Origin: Aeriscardovia aeriphila | Lineage (GTDB): Bacteria; Actinomycetota; Actinomycetes; Actinomycetales; Bifidobacteriaceae | NCBI RefSeq assembly: GCF_002259595.1 | Contig: NZ_MWWU01000001.1 | Location: 62,001 to 126,000, forward strand | Reading direction: 5' to 3' | DNA length: 64,000 nt | Shown: positions 44,609-53,766 of the stretch, in pieces | Layout of the letters: each line of letters begins with the position of its first letter | How positions within the stretch are numbered: the stretch's first letter is position 1 | Made by a program: the position numbers and the translations under genes | Notes under the pieces: generated by a model | What the model was told of the DNA's origin: nothing | Database searches by the model: none | The model's input: the letters and a program-made list of their open reading frames with translations, nothing else

Positions 44609-46176
44609 AGCGCTACCTGCCTTTCCTTAGTCATACCTCGCATCAAATATTCCTGCGTAAAGCCTTGGCGAGGAACGTTATCTGTGACTACACCCTGGCT
44701 GACGGTGTAAATTCGATCGCAAATGCCGATCAGCTCTGGCAGCTCAGACGAGATCACGATAACAGCTTTACCCGCATCGGCAAGCTGATCGATAATCTCA
44801 TAAATCTCATACTTAGCGCCAACATCAATTCCTCGTGTTGGCTCATCCAGAATGAGGATATCCGGGTCAGAAATCACCCATTTGGCGAGAACAACTTTCT
44901 GCTGATTACCACCAGAAAGCGTCGAGACTTGCACATCGATATCACGGCATTTGATGTTGAATTCCGTACGGTACTTTTCGGCTTCCTTGCGCTCGATATT
45001 GTCGTCCATCACGCCTTTCTTACTCATCTTTTTGAGCGAGGCGAGGGAAGCATTTTCTCGCACGTTTTGCAACAAGTTCAAGCCATAAACCTTACGGTCT
45101 TCGGTGGCGTAAGCCAAGCCTGCATCGATAGCATCCTGGACGGTTGGCAGCTCTACTTTCTTGCCTTTCACATAAATATCGCCGGAAATGTGAGAGCCAT
45201 ATGTCTTTCCAAAGATTGACATTGCCATTTCTGTACGCCCAGCGCCCATCAACCCTGCCAAGCCAACAATCTCGCCAGAGCGTACAGCGATGTTTGCATG
45301 GTCGACGATGACTCTGTTGGGGTCCAACGGGTGATGAACCGTCCAGTTTTCAACGCGGAAGAACTCTTCTCCTGGCGTATTGGATGGGTGGTGAGGGTAA
45401 AGATTTGTCAGTTCGCGGCCCACCATCTTACGGATCAGCTCATCCTGGTCGAGAGGTGTTTCTGGTGTGATGAACATTTCACCGACAGTTGCGCCGTCTC
45501 GAATAATGGTGACGTTATCAGCGATTGCTGCAACCTCGTTGAGCTTATGGGTGATGATAATGCTCGTCACACCGTGCTCATCTCGAAGCTGGCGAACAAG
45601 GTCGAGCAAGTGAGCAGAATCCTCATCGTTCAATGCTGCGGTTGGCTCGTCCAAAATGAGGAGCTTCACATTTTTGGATAAAGCCTTGGCAATCTCAACG
45701 AGCTGCTGCTTACCCACGCCGATATCCATAATCTTGGTATCCGGGTCTTCAGGAAGGCCGACGCGGTCGAGGAGCTTCTTTGCTTCTGCGCGCGTCTTAT
45801 CCCAGTCGATAACGCCATGGCTCGAACGCTCATTGCCGATAAACAGATTTTCAGCAATGGAGAGGAACGGGCTTAATGCCAATTCCTGGTGAATGACGAC
45901 GATGCCGTCTGCCTCAGAATCATTAATATTCTTGTATTTGCAAACCTTACCGTCGAAAGTAATGGTTCCCTCATACGAACCGTAAGGGTAAACGCCTGAG
46001 AGCACGTTCATCAGTGTGGATTTGCCCGCACCGTTCTCACCGCAGATTGCATGAATTTCACCACGCTCGACTGTCAAATCCACACCGGAGAGTGCGGTGA
46101 CAGGGCCGAAGCGTTTGACAATGTGATCCATGGTGAGAATAACGTCTCTGGCATCCTCGTGAGTGTGCTGTGACAT
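44605..46176 (-). CDS. Sugar ABC transporter ATP-binding protein, double domain (MmsA/XylG type)
   Basis: A 523-residue cytoplasmic protein of two fused ATPase domains. The first has Walker A GENGAGKST near residue 43, the signature of the family in 'GVGKQQLVEIAKALS' and Walker B 'LLILDEPTAAL'. The second has a degenerate Walker A (GLMGAGRTE, near 285), 'LSGGNQQKVVLAKWV' and 'ILILDEPTRGIDVGAKYEIY', as is usual for this family. The start at 46176 has CAGGAGA five bases upstream; earlier in-frame codons have no support. It overlaps the permease start by four bases. Confidence 0.95.
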   Translation of the reverse strand: MSQHTHEDARDVILTMDHIVKRFGPVTALSGVDLTVERGEIHAICGENGAGKSTLMNVLSGVYPYGSYEGTITFDGKVCKYKNINDSEADGIVVIHQELALSPFLSIAENLFIGNERSSHGVIDWDKTRAEAKKLLDRVGLPEDPDTKIMDIGVGKQQLVEIAKALSKNVKLLILDEPTAALNDEDSAHLLDLVRQLRDEHGVTSIIITHKLNEVAAIADNVTIIRDGATVGEMFITPETPLDQDELIRKMVGRELTNLYPHHPSNTPGEEFFRVENWTVHHPLDPNRVIVDHANIAVRSGEIVGLAGLMGAGRTEMAMSIFGKTYGSHISGDIYVKGKKVELPTVQDAIDAGLAYATEDRKVYGLNLLQNVRENASLASLKKMSKKGVMDDNIERKEAEKYRTEFNIKCRDIDVQVSTLSGGNQQKVVLAKWVISDPDILILDEPTRGIDVGAKYEIYEIIDQLADAGKAVIVISSELPELIGICDRIYTVSQGVVTDNVPRQGFTQEYLMRGMTKERQVAL

Positions 46177-46245
46177 GTCATTCTCCTGACATAAGGACCG
46201 GGTGACCATTTTCACAGCCACCCGGTTCTTCAAAGTGGTGAGCTA

Positions 46246-47415
46246 TTACTTCTTCAAGCTATTGACCAGCTCGTCGAAGCGAGCCTGCGTCACATAGCCA
46301 GCCTTGACGAGGTCATCAAGGTTATCCTTGGTGATGTTCTGTGGATCCAAGAGCTTGGAAGGAACATCGATCTTGCCGTTGTTGAACTTGCCGTTGATGC
46401 CGGAAACTTCCTTGCCCTCAGCAATCTCAACAACCATCTTGTAGACAGCATCAGCCAGTTCGTTGACGTTCTTGAACACGGTTTCTGCTTGCTTGCCTGC
46501 TGCAATGTTAGCGATGGCAATCTCCATGGCATCCTGGCCGGTCATCACTGGCCAAGTATCAGTGCCAGGCTTCATATCAGGGCGCTTTGCTTCGATAGCA
46601 TTGATCACACCCATTGTGATGCCGTCATATGGAGAGAGAACTGCATCGAGCTTCTCGCCGTGTGCATAAGTGGAGTCGAGGATGGATTCCATGTCCTTCT
46701 GTGCCTGTTCCGTCTTCCACGACTGAACCGAAATGGCCTGCCACTGGCTGAGCTTGAAGTCCTTGGTGACACCGCCGCCGTGGCGAGATGGGGACACCAA
46801 CTGGCCGCTCTTAAAGTATGGCTGAAGCAGATCCCATGCTCCCTTGAAGAAGTACTTGGCGTTGTTATCATCTGGAGAGCCGGTGAACAGCTCAATGTTG
46901 AACGGGCCCTTTGCGCCATCCTTCAAACCAAGCTTGTCGATGATGTAGTTAGCTTCCAACACACCAACTTGCTCGAGCTGGAAGGTTGCATAGTAGTCGA
47001 CGGCGTCCGTGTTCATAATCAGACGGTCATATGCAATAACCTTAGCACCCGCATCACGAGCTTTTTCGACTGCTGGGCCGACTGCGGTGCCATCCTTGGC
47101 AGCAACAACAACGACCTTGGCGTTGTTGTTCACCATGTTTTCGATATCAGCGTTCTGCTGTGCTGGTTTATCATCAGCGAAGGAAAGAATAACCTTATAG
47201 CCAGCCTTCTCGAGCTTTGCCTTGAGGTTATTACCGTCCTTATTCCAGCGTTCCTCAGACTTCGTCGGCATAGAGATGCCGATTGTTGCGCCTTTCTCGA
47301 TCTTTGCGCCGTCACCCTTTGCAGAGCCACCGCCTCGAGTTGAGCCACACGCTGCGAGACCAAAGCACATTGCTGCTCCTGCCAGCAGTGCCATCATCTT
47401 CTTTGCGAGCTTCAT
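46246..47415 (-). CDS. Sugar ABC transporter substrate-binding lipoprotein (ChvE/XylF type)
   Basis: A 389-residue lipoprotein. The signal peptide ends in the lipobox LAAC (Cys 23), and the mature N-terminus is Gly/Ser-rich. The periplasmic-binding-protein-4 fold is recognised by 'GISMPTKSEERWNKDGNNLKAKLEKAGYKVILSFADDKPAQQ', 'KVIAYDRLIMNTDAVDYYATF' and 'TGQDAMEIAIANIAAGKQAETVFK'. It is the first gene of the operon and probably the most highly expressed; a hairpin is not evident after it. AAGGAGAAAC precedes the ATG. Divergent from the ROK regulator. Confidence 0.94.
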   Translation of the reverse strand: MKLAKKMMALLAGAAMCFGLAACGSTRGGGSAKGDGAKIEKGATIGISMPTKSEERWNKDGNNLKAKLEKAGYKVILSFADDKPAQQNADIENMVNNNAKVVVVAAKDGTAVGPAVEKARDAGAKVIAYDRLIMNTDAVDYYATFQLEQVGVLEANYIIDKLGLKDGAKGPFNIELFTGSPDDNNAKYFFKGAWDLLQPYFKSGQLVSPSRHGGGVTKDFKLSQWQAISVQSWKTEQAQKDMESILDSTYAHGEKLDAVLSPYDGITMGVINAIEAKRPDMKPGTDTWPVMTGQDAMEIAIANIAAGKQAETVFKNVNELADAVYKMVVEIAEGKEVSGINGKFNNGKIDVPSKLLDPQNITKDNLDDLVKAGYVTQARFDELVNSLKK

Positions 47416-47487
47416 GTTTCTCCTTCACCATTGAGGGATTGATCTTCATTGATCCTCCGGTTTCCCGGTTGATAAAAGCTTATTGTA

Positions 47488-47523
47488 TTTAGTTCCCAAA
47501 GTCAATATCTTTATTCCAAAAGT
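47488..47523. promoter_or_regulatory. Candidate ROK-regulator operator pair
   Basis: In the 236-base divergent region, tttagttcccaaagt (47488-47502) and tttattccaaaagt (47510-47523) are near-identical 14-15-base direct repeats with a 7-base gap. ROK regulators often bind A/T-rich repeats next to the sugar genes they control. This is inference by pattern and position. Confidence 0.4.
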
Positions 47524-47651
47524 TTTAACTTCTGTTTTTAAATACATTCCCTGCTGTCTTTACCTTTATCCTTGCCTTTTCTTCACTGCCACAACGAAGG
47601 AATTCCTATAGTTTTACTGCTTTTCTGCTTGTATTCAGCTACAATCAACGT

Positions 47652-48845
47652 ATGCCCTCAGGATTTTTTGGCTCACACAAGTCTTTAAGGGAGGCAAATA
47701 AAGCCAAACTTTTAGACTCCCTTTATAAGTTCGGAGCTATGACTCAGGTAGAGCTTGCTGAACTCACCGGCCTGTCAGCCGGCACTATCTCTACCCTTGT
47801 GCGCCAAATGGCCGACGAAGGCGAACTCACCACGAGCAACACCATCAGGAACGGTAGGCGAGCAACCCAAGTTGAACTCGCTCGTCAAGAGGGCGTTTCT
47901 ATAGGACTGACAATCTCAACTCGTCAGCTGCACCTCGTCATTCTCGACTTCACCCGCGCAAGCCTGGGAGAACACACACTTCCTCTCGCTTTTGGGCACA
48001 AGCCTGATGACACTTTGCACCGAGCAATGCGCTTGATCAACGAAACACTCACCACCATTGGCGCCCAACCCGATGAAATTAAAGCTATTGGCGTTGGGCT
48101 GAGCGCACCGGTGAACTACCGCGAGAAAACGATCGCCATTCCAGGAATTCTTCCCGGTTGGGAAGGCATCGACGTCATCACACCGCTCACTAAAGTGTTC
48201 CACGTTCCCGTTTTCGTCGACAACGATTCCAATTTCGCCGCACTGTGCGAAGCTCGCGTCGGTGTAGCAGCAGGAAAGAAAAACTTCATTTACGTCGGCA
48301 GTTCTTACTCCGGAGTGGGAGCAGGTATCATTTCCCACGGTCTTCTTATGCGTGGGGTCACAGGAATGGCTGGAGAAATAGGTCACATCCAAGTTGATCC
48401 TCTCGGAGATATCTGCGCATGCGGAAATAGAGGCTGCCTCAACACCGTCGTCAACGAGCGCAGGCTCGTTTCCCTGTTGAGCATTACCCACGGAAACCTC
48501 ACGCTGGATTCTCTCGTCGATAAAGCTATTGAAGGCGACCCCGGCTGCCGCCGCGTCATTTCTGATGCCGCAGTGCGCATTGGCACTGTCACTGCAAACT
48601 TGTGCATCAGTATCGACCCTGAACTCGTCGTTGTCGGAGGAACTCTCGCACGCGCAAAGGAAGTGTTCACTGATCCTTTTGCTGAAGCGTTGCGAAGGCT
48701 ACTCTTCCCCAACGCCTTAACCCCTATTGAGGTTGTACCTGCGAGGTACTTAGAAACAAGCCCAGCACGTGGAGCTGCAATCTATGCATTGGAGCATCTC
48801 GATTCCACAGTCCACTCTCCGGGTTTCCTTCAAGGGAAGAAGTGA
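47652..48845 (+). CDS. ROK-family sugar-responsive transcriptional regulator
   Basis: A 397-residue regulator. Residues about 10-75 form a winged helix-turn-helix (LLDSLYKFGAMTQVELAELTGLSAGTISTLVRQMADEGEL). The rest is a ROK kinase-like domain with 'GVGLSAPVNYREKTI' and 'VFVDNDSNFAALCEAR', a 'GMAGEIGHIQVDPLGDICACGNRGCLNTVV' zinc site (C-x-C-x4-C, near residue 255) and 'DPELVVVGGTL'. NagC/XylR-type proteins of this class repress sugar transport genes and release DNA on binding a sugar ligand. Divergent from the sugar ABC operon, with the start next to its likely operator. The next ATPase gene starts one base after the stop. Confidence 0.93.
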   Translation: MPSGFFGSHKSLREANKAKLLDSLYKFGAMTQVELAELTGLSAGTISTLVRQMADEGELTTSNTIRNGRRATQVELARQEGVSIGLTISTRQLHLVILDFTRASLGEHTLPLAFGHKPDDTLHRAMRLINETLTTIGAQPDEIKAIGVGLSAPVNYREKTIAIPGILPGWEGIDVITPLTKVFHVPVFVDNDSNFAALCEARVGVAAGKKNFIYVGSSYSGVGAGIISHGLLMRGVTGMAGEIGHIQVDPLGDICACGNRGCLNTVVNERRLVSLLSITHGNLTLDSLVDKAIEGDPGCRRVISDAAVRIGTVTANLCISIDPELVVVGGTLARAKEVFTDPFAEALRRLLFPNALTPIEVVPARYLETSPARGAAIYALEHLDSTVHSPGFLQGKK

Positions 48846-48846
48846 C

Positions 48847-49725
48847 ATGACGTATTCTCACTACATTCCAGCATTATTAGAAGTCAACGATCTGTCCATG
48901 CGCTTTGGGGGCATCGACGCCCTCTCCCACATTTCGTTCAGTGTTGAACCTCATCAACTAGTTGCCATCGTTGGCGACAACGGAGCTGGAAAATCAACAC
49001 TATTGAAAATCCTCTCTGGCCTGCTCAAGCCCAGCTCAGGAACGATTGCGTTTCAAGGAAAAGAAGTATCTTTCTCCTCCATTAGAGAAGCGAATAATGC
49101 GGGCATTGCATCTGTGTTTCAAGAGCCACAGTTCTGTGATAATCTCTCTGTTTCTGCCAATCTGTTTTTAGGAAACGAGCTGAAAGATAAGTACGGGCTA
49201 CGCGATGACAGTACTATGTTTTCTCGCGCACGAGTAGCTCTGAAAACCTTGACTTCTGCAGTGCAAGTGAGCCGAGATATGGAAGGTTTATCCTCCGGCC
49301 AGCGGCAAACCGTTGCCATTGCACGAACCCTGCTCAGCGATCCATCTCTTATTTTGCTCGACGAGCCCACCAACTCACTCTCCGTCATGCAGACCGGAGA
49401 AGTGTTGCAATACTTGAGCAGCCTGCGTTCCCAAGGAAAGACGGTGCTCATGGTGATGCATGATCTGCCTGATGTGTTTGCTGTGTGCGACACCATCATT
49501 GTTCTGCGCCAAGGAACTGTCCGCGCGATACATCGCGTCGAAGAGACGAGTTACGAAGAAGTAATTGCTGAAATTGCAGGCGTGAGCGCGCAGAGTGACA
49601 CTTTCCATAGCATTATTGATAATCCGAAAGTTGACGGACTCATTCATCAGCATCGCCTCATCGAGCGCTCCAATGCCTACGAGGAGAGTGACGATAACGA
49701 CGAAATGATCGATGAGGACAGTTGA
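48847..49725 (+). CDS. Single-domain sugar ABC ATPase
   Basis: A 292-residue ATPase related to one half of MmsA/XylG, with Walker A GDNGAGKST (about 43-51), Q-loop 'VFQEPQFCDNLSV', signature 'LSSGQRQTVAIART' (about 148) and Walker B 'LILLDEPTNSL' (about 168); FrcA-type fructose transport ATPases have this size. The start at 48847 is favoured by GGAAGAAG just upstream and the one-base gap to the ROK gene. No cognate binding protein or permease is present, so it may serve another transporter or work with the double-domain system. The C-terminal 50 residues are acidic and not conserved in the family as I know it. Confidence 0.88.
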   Translation: MTYSHYIPALLEVNDLSMRFGGIDALSHISFSVEPHQLVAIVGDNGAGKSTLLKILSGLLKPSSGTIAFQGKEVSFSSIREANNAGIASVFQEPQFCDNLSVSANLFLGNELKDKYGLRDDSTMFSRARVALKTLTSAVQVSRDMEGLSSGQRQTVAIARTLLSDPSLILLDEPTNSLSVMQTGEVLQYLSSLRSQGKTVLMVMHDLPDVFAVCDTIIVLRQGTVRAIHRVEETSYEEVIAEIAGVSAQSDTFHSIIDNPKVDGLIHQHRLIERSNAYEESDDNDEMIDEDS

Positions 49726-49742
49726 GAAAGGCAGGTTGCTCA

Positions 49743-50102
49743 GTGAGCACGCTCGAAATTGTGATTACCATCGTCGTGGCATTGGCCGGCGTTGTTGCTG
49801 GCATCATTTACGGTTTTCTGCCGTGGCGGGTTGAGCAGATGGATAAGCAACAGCAAACCTGGCAAAAGAGCTTAGGAACGCTCGTTTTATGCGTCTTTGT
49901 TCTCTTGCTCGTCGCTCGCTATGACCTTGCCAGCTGGCTTATTTTGTTAGGCACACTTCTTGGGATTGCCATCGCCAAGATTCCTGCAATCCACACATGG
50001 GGTACCACGCGCTGGTTTGTGTTCCACCCTGCTGAACAAAAGGCGAGAGAACTGAAAAAGCACGAACGTGAAATGAGAAAGCAAACGCATTCGCGTCCAT
50101 GA
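49743..50102 (+). CDS. Small hypothetical membrane protein
   Basis: A 119-residue protein with three hydrophobic segments (about 4-24, 42-60 and 64-83) and a charged C-terminus (AEQKARELKKHEREMRKQ). I do not recognise it. GTG 49743, with AGG seven to ten bases upstream, starts 18 bases after the ATPase stop; the frame is open further upstream inside the ATPase gene. Co-transcription with ROK and ATPase is likely, while rpsP follows after 132 bases. Confidence 0.55.
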   Translation: MSTLEIVITIVVALAGVVAGIIYGFLPWRVEQMDKQQQTWQKSLGTLVLCVFVLLLVARYDLASWLILLGTLLGIAIAKIPAIHTWGTTRWFVFHPAEQKARELKKHEREMRKQTHSRP

Positions 50103-50234
50103 AATGAGGTATACTTCCAAGTTGTTGTCCATGTTGAAGGAGCCCTCAAACCTGTCAGCATGGGGAGAAGTGGACGACGCACCTTCACCCACAAGGAGCG
50201 GCAATCCGCGCTCTAAACAGATAAGGAGCCAATT

Positions 50235-50672
50235 TTGGCAACCAGGATTCGTCTTAAGCGTATGGGTAGGAAGTTCTACGCCTTCTATCGTATCGTCGTG
50301 GTCGATCAGCGCGCAAAGCGTGACGGTCGCGTCATCGAGGAGGTCGGCACCTACGATCCAAACACCCAGCCTTCGACCATCCACGTCAAGTCCGATCGCA
50401 TTCAGCACTGGCTGTCTGTCGGCGCTCAGCCTTCTGACCCAGTCCTCGTGCTGTTGAAGATCACCGGTGACTGGCAGACCTTCAAGCACCTTCCAGGTGC
50501 AGAGGGCACCTACCGCGAGCCAGCCGTGAAGTCCGCTGCTGTTGAAGCTGTGGAAAAGGCAGAGCTCGAGGCTCAGAAGCTCAAGGCTGCAAAGTCCGCA
50601 GCTGCTGAGAAGGCAAAGCAGGAAGCTGAGAAGGAAGATTCTTCCGAAGCTTCTGAAGAGTCTGCTGAGTGA
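50235..50672 (+). CDS. rpsP: 30S ribosomal protein S16
   Basis: 145 residues. The S16 core occupies residues 1-90 (ATRIRLKRMGRKFYAFYRIVVVDQRAKRDGRVIEEVGTYDPNTQPSTIHVKSDRIQHWLSVGAQPSDPVLVLLKITG), followed by a Lys/Ala/Glu-rich tail of about 50 residues, longer than in many bacteria. The start is TTG at 50235, fixed by AAGGAG five to six bases upstream and the core beginning MATRIRL. In most actinobacteria khpA follows directly; here a terminator and a 6.4 kb island intervene, so khpA, rimM and trmD must have their own promoter. Confidence 0.97.
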   Translation: MATRIRLKRMGRKFYAFYRIVVVDQRAKRDGRVIEEVGTYDPNTQPSTIHVKSDRIQHWLSVGAQPSDPVLVLLKITGDWQTFKHLPGAEGTYREPAVKSAAVEAVEKAELEAQKLKAAKSAAAEKAKQEAEKEDSSEASEESAE

Positions 50673-50690
50673 GTCTCTTCTGACGTTATA

Positions 50691-50726
50691 ACTGCTCGTA
50701 GCGAGAAATCGTTACGAGCAGTTTTT
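50691..50726 (+). terminator. rpsP terminator
   Basis: The stem actgctcgta / tacgagcagt with an interrupted gcga/tcgt extension and a gaaa-like loop is followed by ttttt. It stands 18 bases after the rpsP stop codon. Confidence 0.9.
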
Positions 50727-50738
50727 GTATATTCACCT

Positions 50739-51401
50739 TTATGCGCATACTTTCCTCTGCCTTGCGCCTTTTTGCATTTGTTCTGAATACTTCTCGTAGT
50801 TATTCATCAACACACTCATGCACCCGATGAGGAGTGCAAGCGAAACGAGAAGGAAGAGAAGCGTTGGCCAATCAAAGAAAGCAATCATCGTCACCATGAC
50901 GATGCCAGCAAGCCCACCAGCAAGAGAGCGAGGAAGCACCGCTGCCACAAAAGTACGCAACAGTGTGATGTCAGAAATAATGTGACTACTGACTTCTCCA
51001 CTTTCGCGTTGGTCATGATAAGCCAATGGCAGAGCTAAAACATGACGAAAGAGACGAATACGCAGCGCAATAATCCACTTATCTGCGCTCGAAGAGAGCA
51101 GATAAGTGGAAACAGAGATCAACACAGAGGATAAGAGAAGTGCAACACAGCCCAAAGCAGTGTAAGCAATAAGCTGACGAGAGTCTGACCATTGCACGAC
51201 AGCTGACCTGACGAAGAGAGGCATAGTTGCTCCCATCAAGCCTGCTATCACTCCAATAAGGACACCTACTATTACGGTAGGTTGACGGTAAAACTCTCGC
51301 AGTTGAGCAAACACGTGTTGCTCCTTCCCCTCATCCATCTGATGCCAGCCATTATGCGCAGTTGGCGAGGGCGAAAGGAAATGAGTGTCTGTTTTTTTCA
51401 C
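50739..51401 (-). pseudogene. ABC exporter, transmembrane half only (truncated)
   Basis: A 220-codon frame that matches the N-terminal two thirds of an exporter-type (ABC_membrane) transmembrane domain: helices at about 48-68, 79-100, 162-182 and 185-203, and the intracellular loop 'RIRLFRHVLALPLAYHDQRESGEVSSHIISDI' with the coupling helix. It ends in KGARQRKVCA, where a complete protein would continue for about 350 residues with the rest of the membrane domain and an ATPase. No ATPase sequence lies downstream; the frame stops 13 bases before the rpsP terminator region. A deletion or insertion boundary is likely. RamA/RamB-type exporters accompany class III lanthipeptides, but this identity is not proven. 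Confidence 0.75.
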
Positions 51402-51446
51402 AATAGGTATAGACAGGGTGGCAATCTGGAGCAGCCAATAAACAAG

Positions 51447-52841
51447 TTATTCGGCAAGCAGAGGGATTGTTGCTCGAACAATCCACACATCATCGTCGAT
51501 AGAAGTTTCGAGGCTTCCACCCAGTTGCTCAATAATATGCTGATGCAGTTGTAAACCCCTACCCGACTTACCACCACGACTTCGCGAAGAAAGAGTGTTC
51601 ATCGCAACGAGTTTCAGAGCCTGACAATCGGGAGCGAAGAGAAGAGAAACAGAGTACGTACCGTCAACAGAAGCATGCCGGCGAATATTAGCGAAAACCT
51701 CTGTCACCAGCTGAATAACCTCCTGGCGAGCCCGAACACTGATAGTGTCAGGAATTCCAGCAAGCTCAACATCAACAGTGCTAGCAAACCCAAGAGCATC
51801 CAGCTTCGCTTTTTCCCGGTTCGCAATGCGCGGCACAGCTTGCTGCAATGGCCCACGAGCATCAGCTACTTCATCAACAGGCTCTGGCTTACCACGAAGC
51901 CGATCAATAGCGAAGTGAGCTTTATCAAGAGCGTCCTGAGCTTCGTCGTACACATGTTGCCAATCAGAAGAAGTGGCAAGCTGAGAGTTTCCTAACGACG
52001 GCGAAGACTGAGATGAAGGTGAAGACGACGGTGAAGATGGAGATGAAAGCGAAATTGCTGTATTCTCTTGTCCCGTTTCTTCACTTGCAGTGAAGGATCG
52101 CTCTTGCAAAATATGGGAATATGCAATGGTGGCAATGAAAGAAAGATCATTAGTCAACCCATCATGCATTTGACTCGCCAAGCGGACATTACGTTCCAAC
52201 TGCTCAGCGCGCTGTTTCTCCACCTGCAATTGAGCCGCCTGAACGCGAACCTGCATAAGCCGCTGGATGTTGCGTATTAACATTCCTAGAAGCGCAGCTT
52301 GGAAAATATACCCCATTAATTGCAGCACTGCATCGCGAATCTGGTAAGAAGGGACAACATTGCGACTTACCAATACGCCCATCGAGACGGTGAGGAGCAG
52401 TAACGGAATACAGAAGGAGAAAAGGAGCTCCTTGCCGGAGCAATTCACGATTATCATGACGATGCAAGAAAGAGCAGTCAGAATAAAAGCAGCGCCATTG
52501 AAGGTCGGCATTGAAGCTACAATGCTCCATACGCTCAAAAAGAGCATCGCGAAAGGGTATGTTCTCCACGTCAGCCCGAATGTTAACCCCATGAGCAGGA
52601 GAGCAGGAAGAAGATGCTCAACGTTGAGGGGAGCAGGGCTCATCACGTAAATGGTAATTTCATAGATGAGAAGCACTATAGCTGCGATAACGCTAATAGT
52701 GTTTACCATTTTCCAATACGAAGCATCAGAAATTGGCTGTTCACTCTTGTTCTGAATATGGCGATTGTTACTCTTTTCTGCCTTCTGTTCAGCATGCCGA
52801 ATACCCGCATGTGGGAACAGCTGTTCCGCGAGCTTTCTCAT
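51447..52841 (-). CDS. NarL-type sensor histidine kinase
   Basis: A 464-residue membrane sensor. The N-terminal 175 residues hold five to six hydrophobic helices, then comes a coiled-coil linker and the HisKA_3 dimerisation box 'ASQMHDGLTNDLSFIATIAYSH' (phospho-His near residue 223). The HATPase domain follows with 'QLVTEVFANIRRHASVDGTYSV' (N box) and 'GGKSGRGLQLHQHIIEQLGGSLE' (G box). A Ser/Pro repeat-rich insert lies between residues 245 and 275. It overlaps the response regulator by four bases (ATGA), so the two form one system. Signal unknown; the neighbouring peptide and exporters suggest peptide or envelope sensing. Confidence 0.9.
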   Translation of the reverse strand: MRKLAEQLFPHAGIRHAEQKAEKSNNRHIQNKSEQPISDASYWKMVNTISVIAAIVLLIYEITIYVMSPAPLNVEHLLPALLLMGLTFGLTWRTYPFAMLFLSVWSIVASMPTFNGAAFILTALSCIVMIIVNCSGKELLFSFCIPLLLLTVSMGVLVSRNVVPSYQIRDAVLQLMGYIFQAALLGMLIRNIQRLMQVRVQAAQLQVEKQRAEQLERNVRLASQMHDGLTNDLSFIATIAYSHILQERSFTASEETGQENTAISLSSPSSPSSSPSSQSSPSLGNSQLATSSDWQHVYDEAQDALDKAHFAIDRLRGKPEPVDEVADARGPLQQAVPRIANREKAKLDALGFASTVDVELAGIPDTISVRARQEVIQLVTEVFANIRRHASVDGTYSVSLLFAPDCQALKLVAMNTLSSRSRGGKSGRGLQLHQHIIEQLGGSLETSIDDDVWIVRATIPLLAE

Positions 52842-53530
52842 TTTTGACCTTTCACCCACAGTGCAACCATTTGTACGCGGTTCTTCGCCCCCACTTTCTC
52901 ACACATACGTTTGATGTGAGTGGTTATTGTTCCGTTGCTCACACCGAGCTCTTTCTGAATTTCTGGCGTGGAATAGCCTTCCGAGCACAATCGGGCAATA
53001 CAGTTTTCTACTTCTGTAAAAGTTTCTATCCCTCGAGCTCGCGAATTCTGCGCTAACCGTTCGAATGCTTGGCGTGGAAGGAGAAAACTTGATTCCAGTG
53101 TGACGCTTTCAGCCGTTTTATGAGCATTAGTTGAGGAATCCCTCAGTGCAGTGACAATCTGGGAAAGTAAGGCGAGCAAAGCTGCAGGCTGACCTTTAGA
53201 AACGAGAGCTTGAGCTCCAGCGTGTGCCACTGAATCGCGATACTGCTCCAAGGGAAAAGACGTCATGGCGATGATCCACATTGAAGGATCATGAAGCCGG
53301 ATTTTCTTCGTCAGATCAATGCCATCAAGGCCTGGCATGGACATGTCGGTGAGCAGAATTGTAGGATGCCGAGCTGAACTCGCGCTCAGAGCAAGTTGCT
53401 GGGCCCGAAGCGGTTCACTCACAGCCCATACGAGCTTGATTTGCGGCAAAGCTTGAGAAATAAGGTTTTTTAACGCGACAAGGCTCAGCGGGTCATTATC
53501 GATCAATCCCAGTGTGATTTCCTTGCTCAT
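52838..53530 (-). CDS. NarL/FixJ-family response regulator
   Basis: A 230-residue protein with a receiver domain (IDNDPLSLVALKNLIS at the N-terminus, phospho-acceptor Asp in ILLTDMSMPGLDG near 61, switch Thr/Ser and Lys near 85-105) and a LuxR-type helix-turn-helix at about 165-225 (EVENCIARLCSEGYSTPEIQKELGVSNGTITTHIKRMCEKVGAKNRVQMV). The start at 53530 has GAGAAGG six bases upstream. RamR, the activator of the SapB class III lanthipeptide cluster, is of the same family. Divergent from the peptide gene, whose promoter it may control. Confidence 0.93.
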   Translation of the reverse strand: MSKEITLGLIDNDPLSLVALKNLISQALPQIKLVWAVSEPLRAQQLALSASSARHPTILLTDMSMPGLDGIDLTKKIRLHDPSMWIIAMTSFPLEQYRDSVAHAGAQALVSKGQPAALLALLSQIVTALRDSSTNAHKTAESVTLESSFLLPRQAFERLAQNSRARGIETFTEVENCIARLCSEGYSTPEIQKELGVSNGTITTHIKRMCEKVGAKNRVQMVALWVKGQK

Positions 53531-53766
53531 CGTGCCTTCTCTCTTACCAGCTGCTCGTCGCCAATTCCTTGGCTTGTAATCAGTTGCCACGCTATGCCAG
53601 CTGCTCGCCGCCACCATCTAGAAAATTCCCTGCTATTTCCTTCTTCAGCTTAGCTTCTTGCTACCGTCACACTTACAGATTGTGCAGAAAAACAGACAGT
53701 GATTTTGAAGCAACGATATAACAAGCCACACTGATAAAACAACATCCAACTGAAAGGAGAAATCCA
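53531..53766. other. Divergent control region of the regulator and peptide genes
   Basis: This 236-base spacer is the only one between the divergent regulator and peptide genes. The region 53538-53620 contains a near-duplicated sequence (taccagctgctcgtcgcca and tgccagctgctcgccgcca). A/T-rich patches lie at 53690-53750, with a TATAAC element near 53727. Confidence 0.45.
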
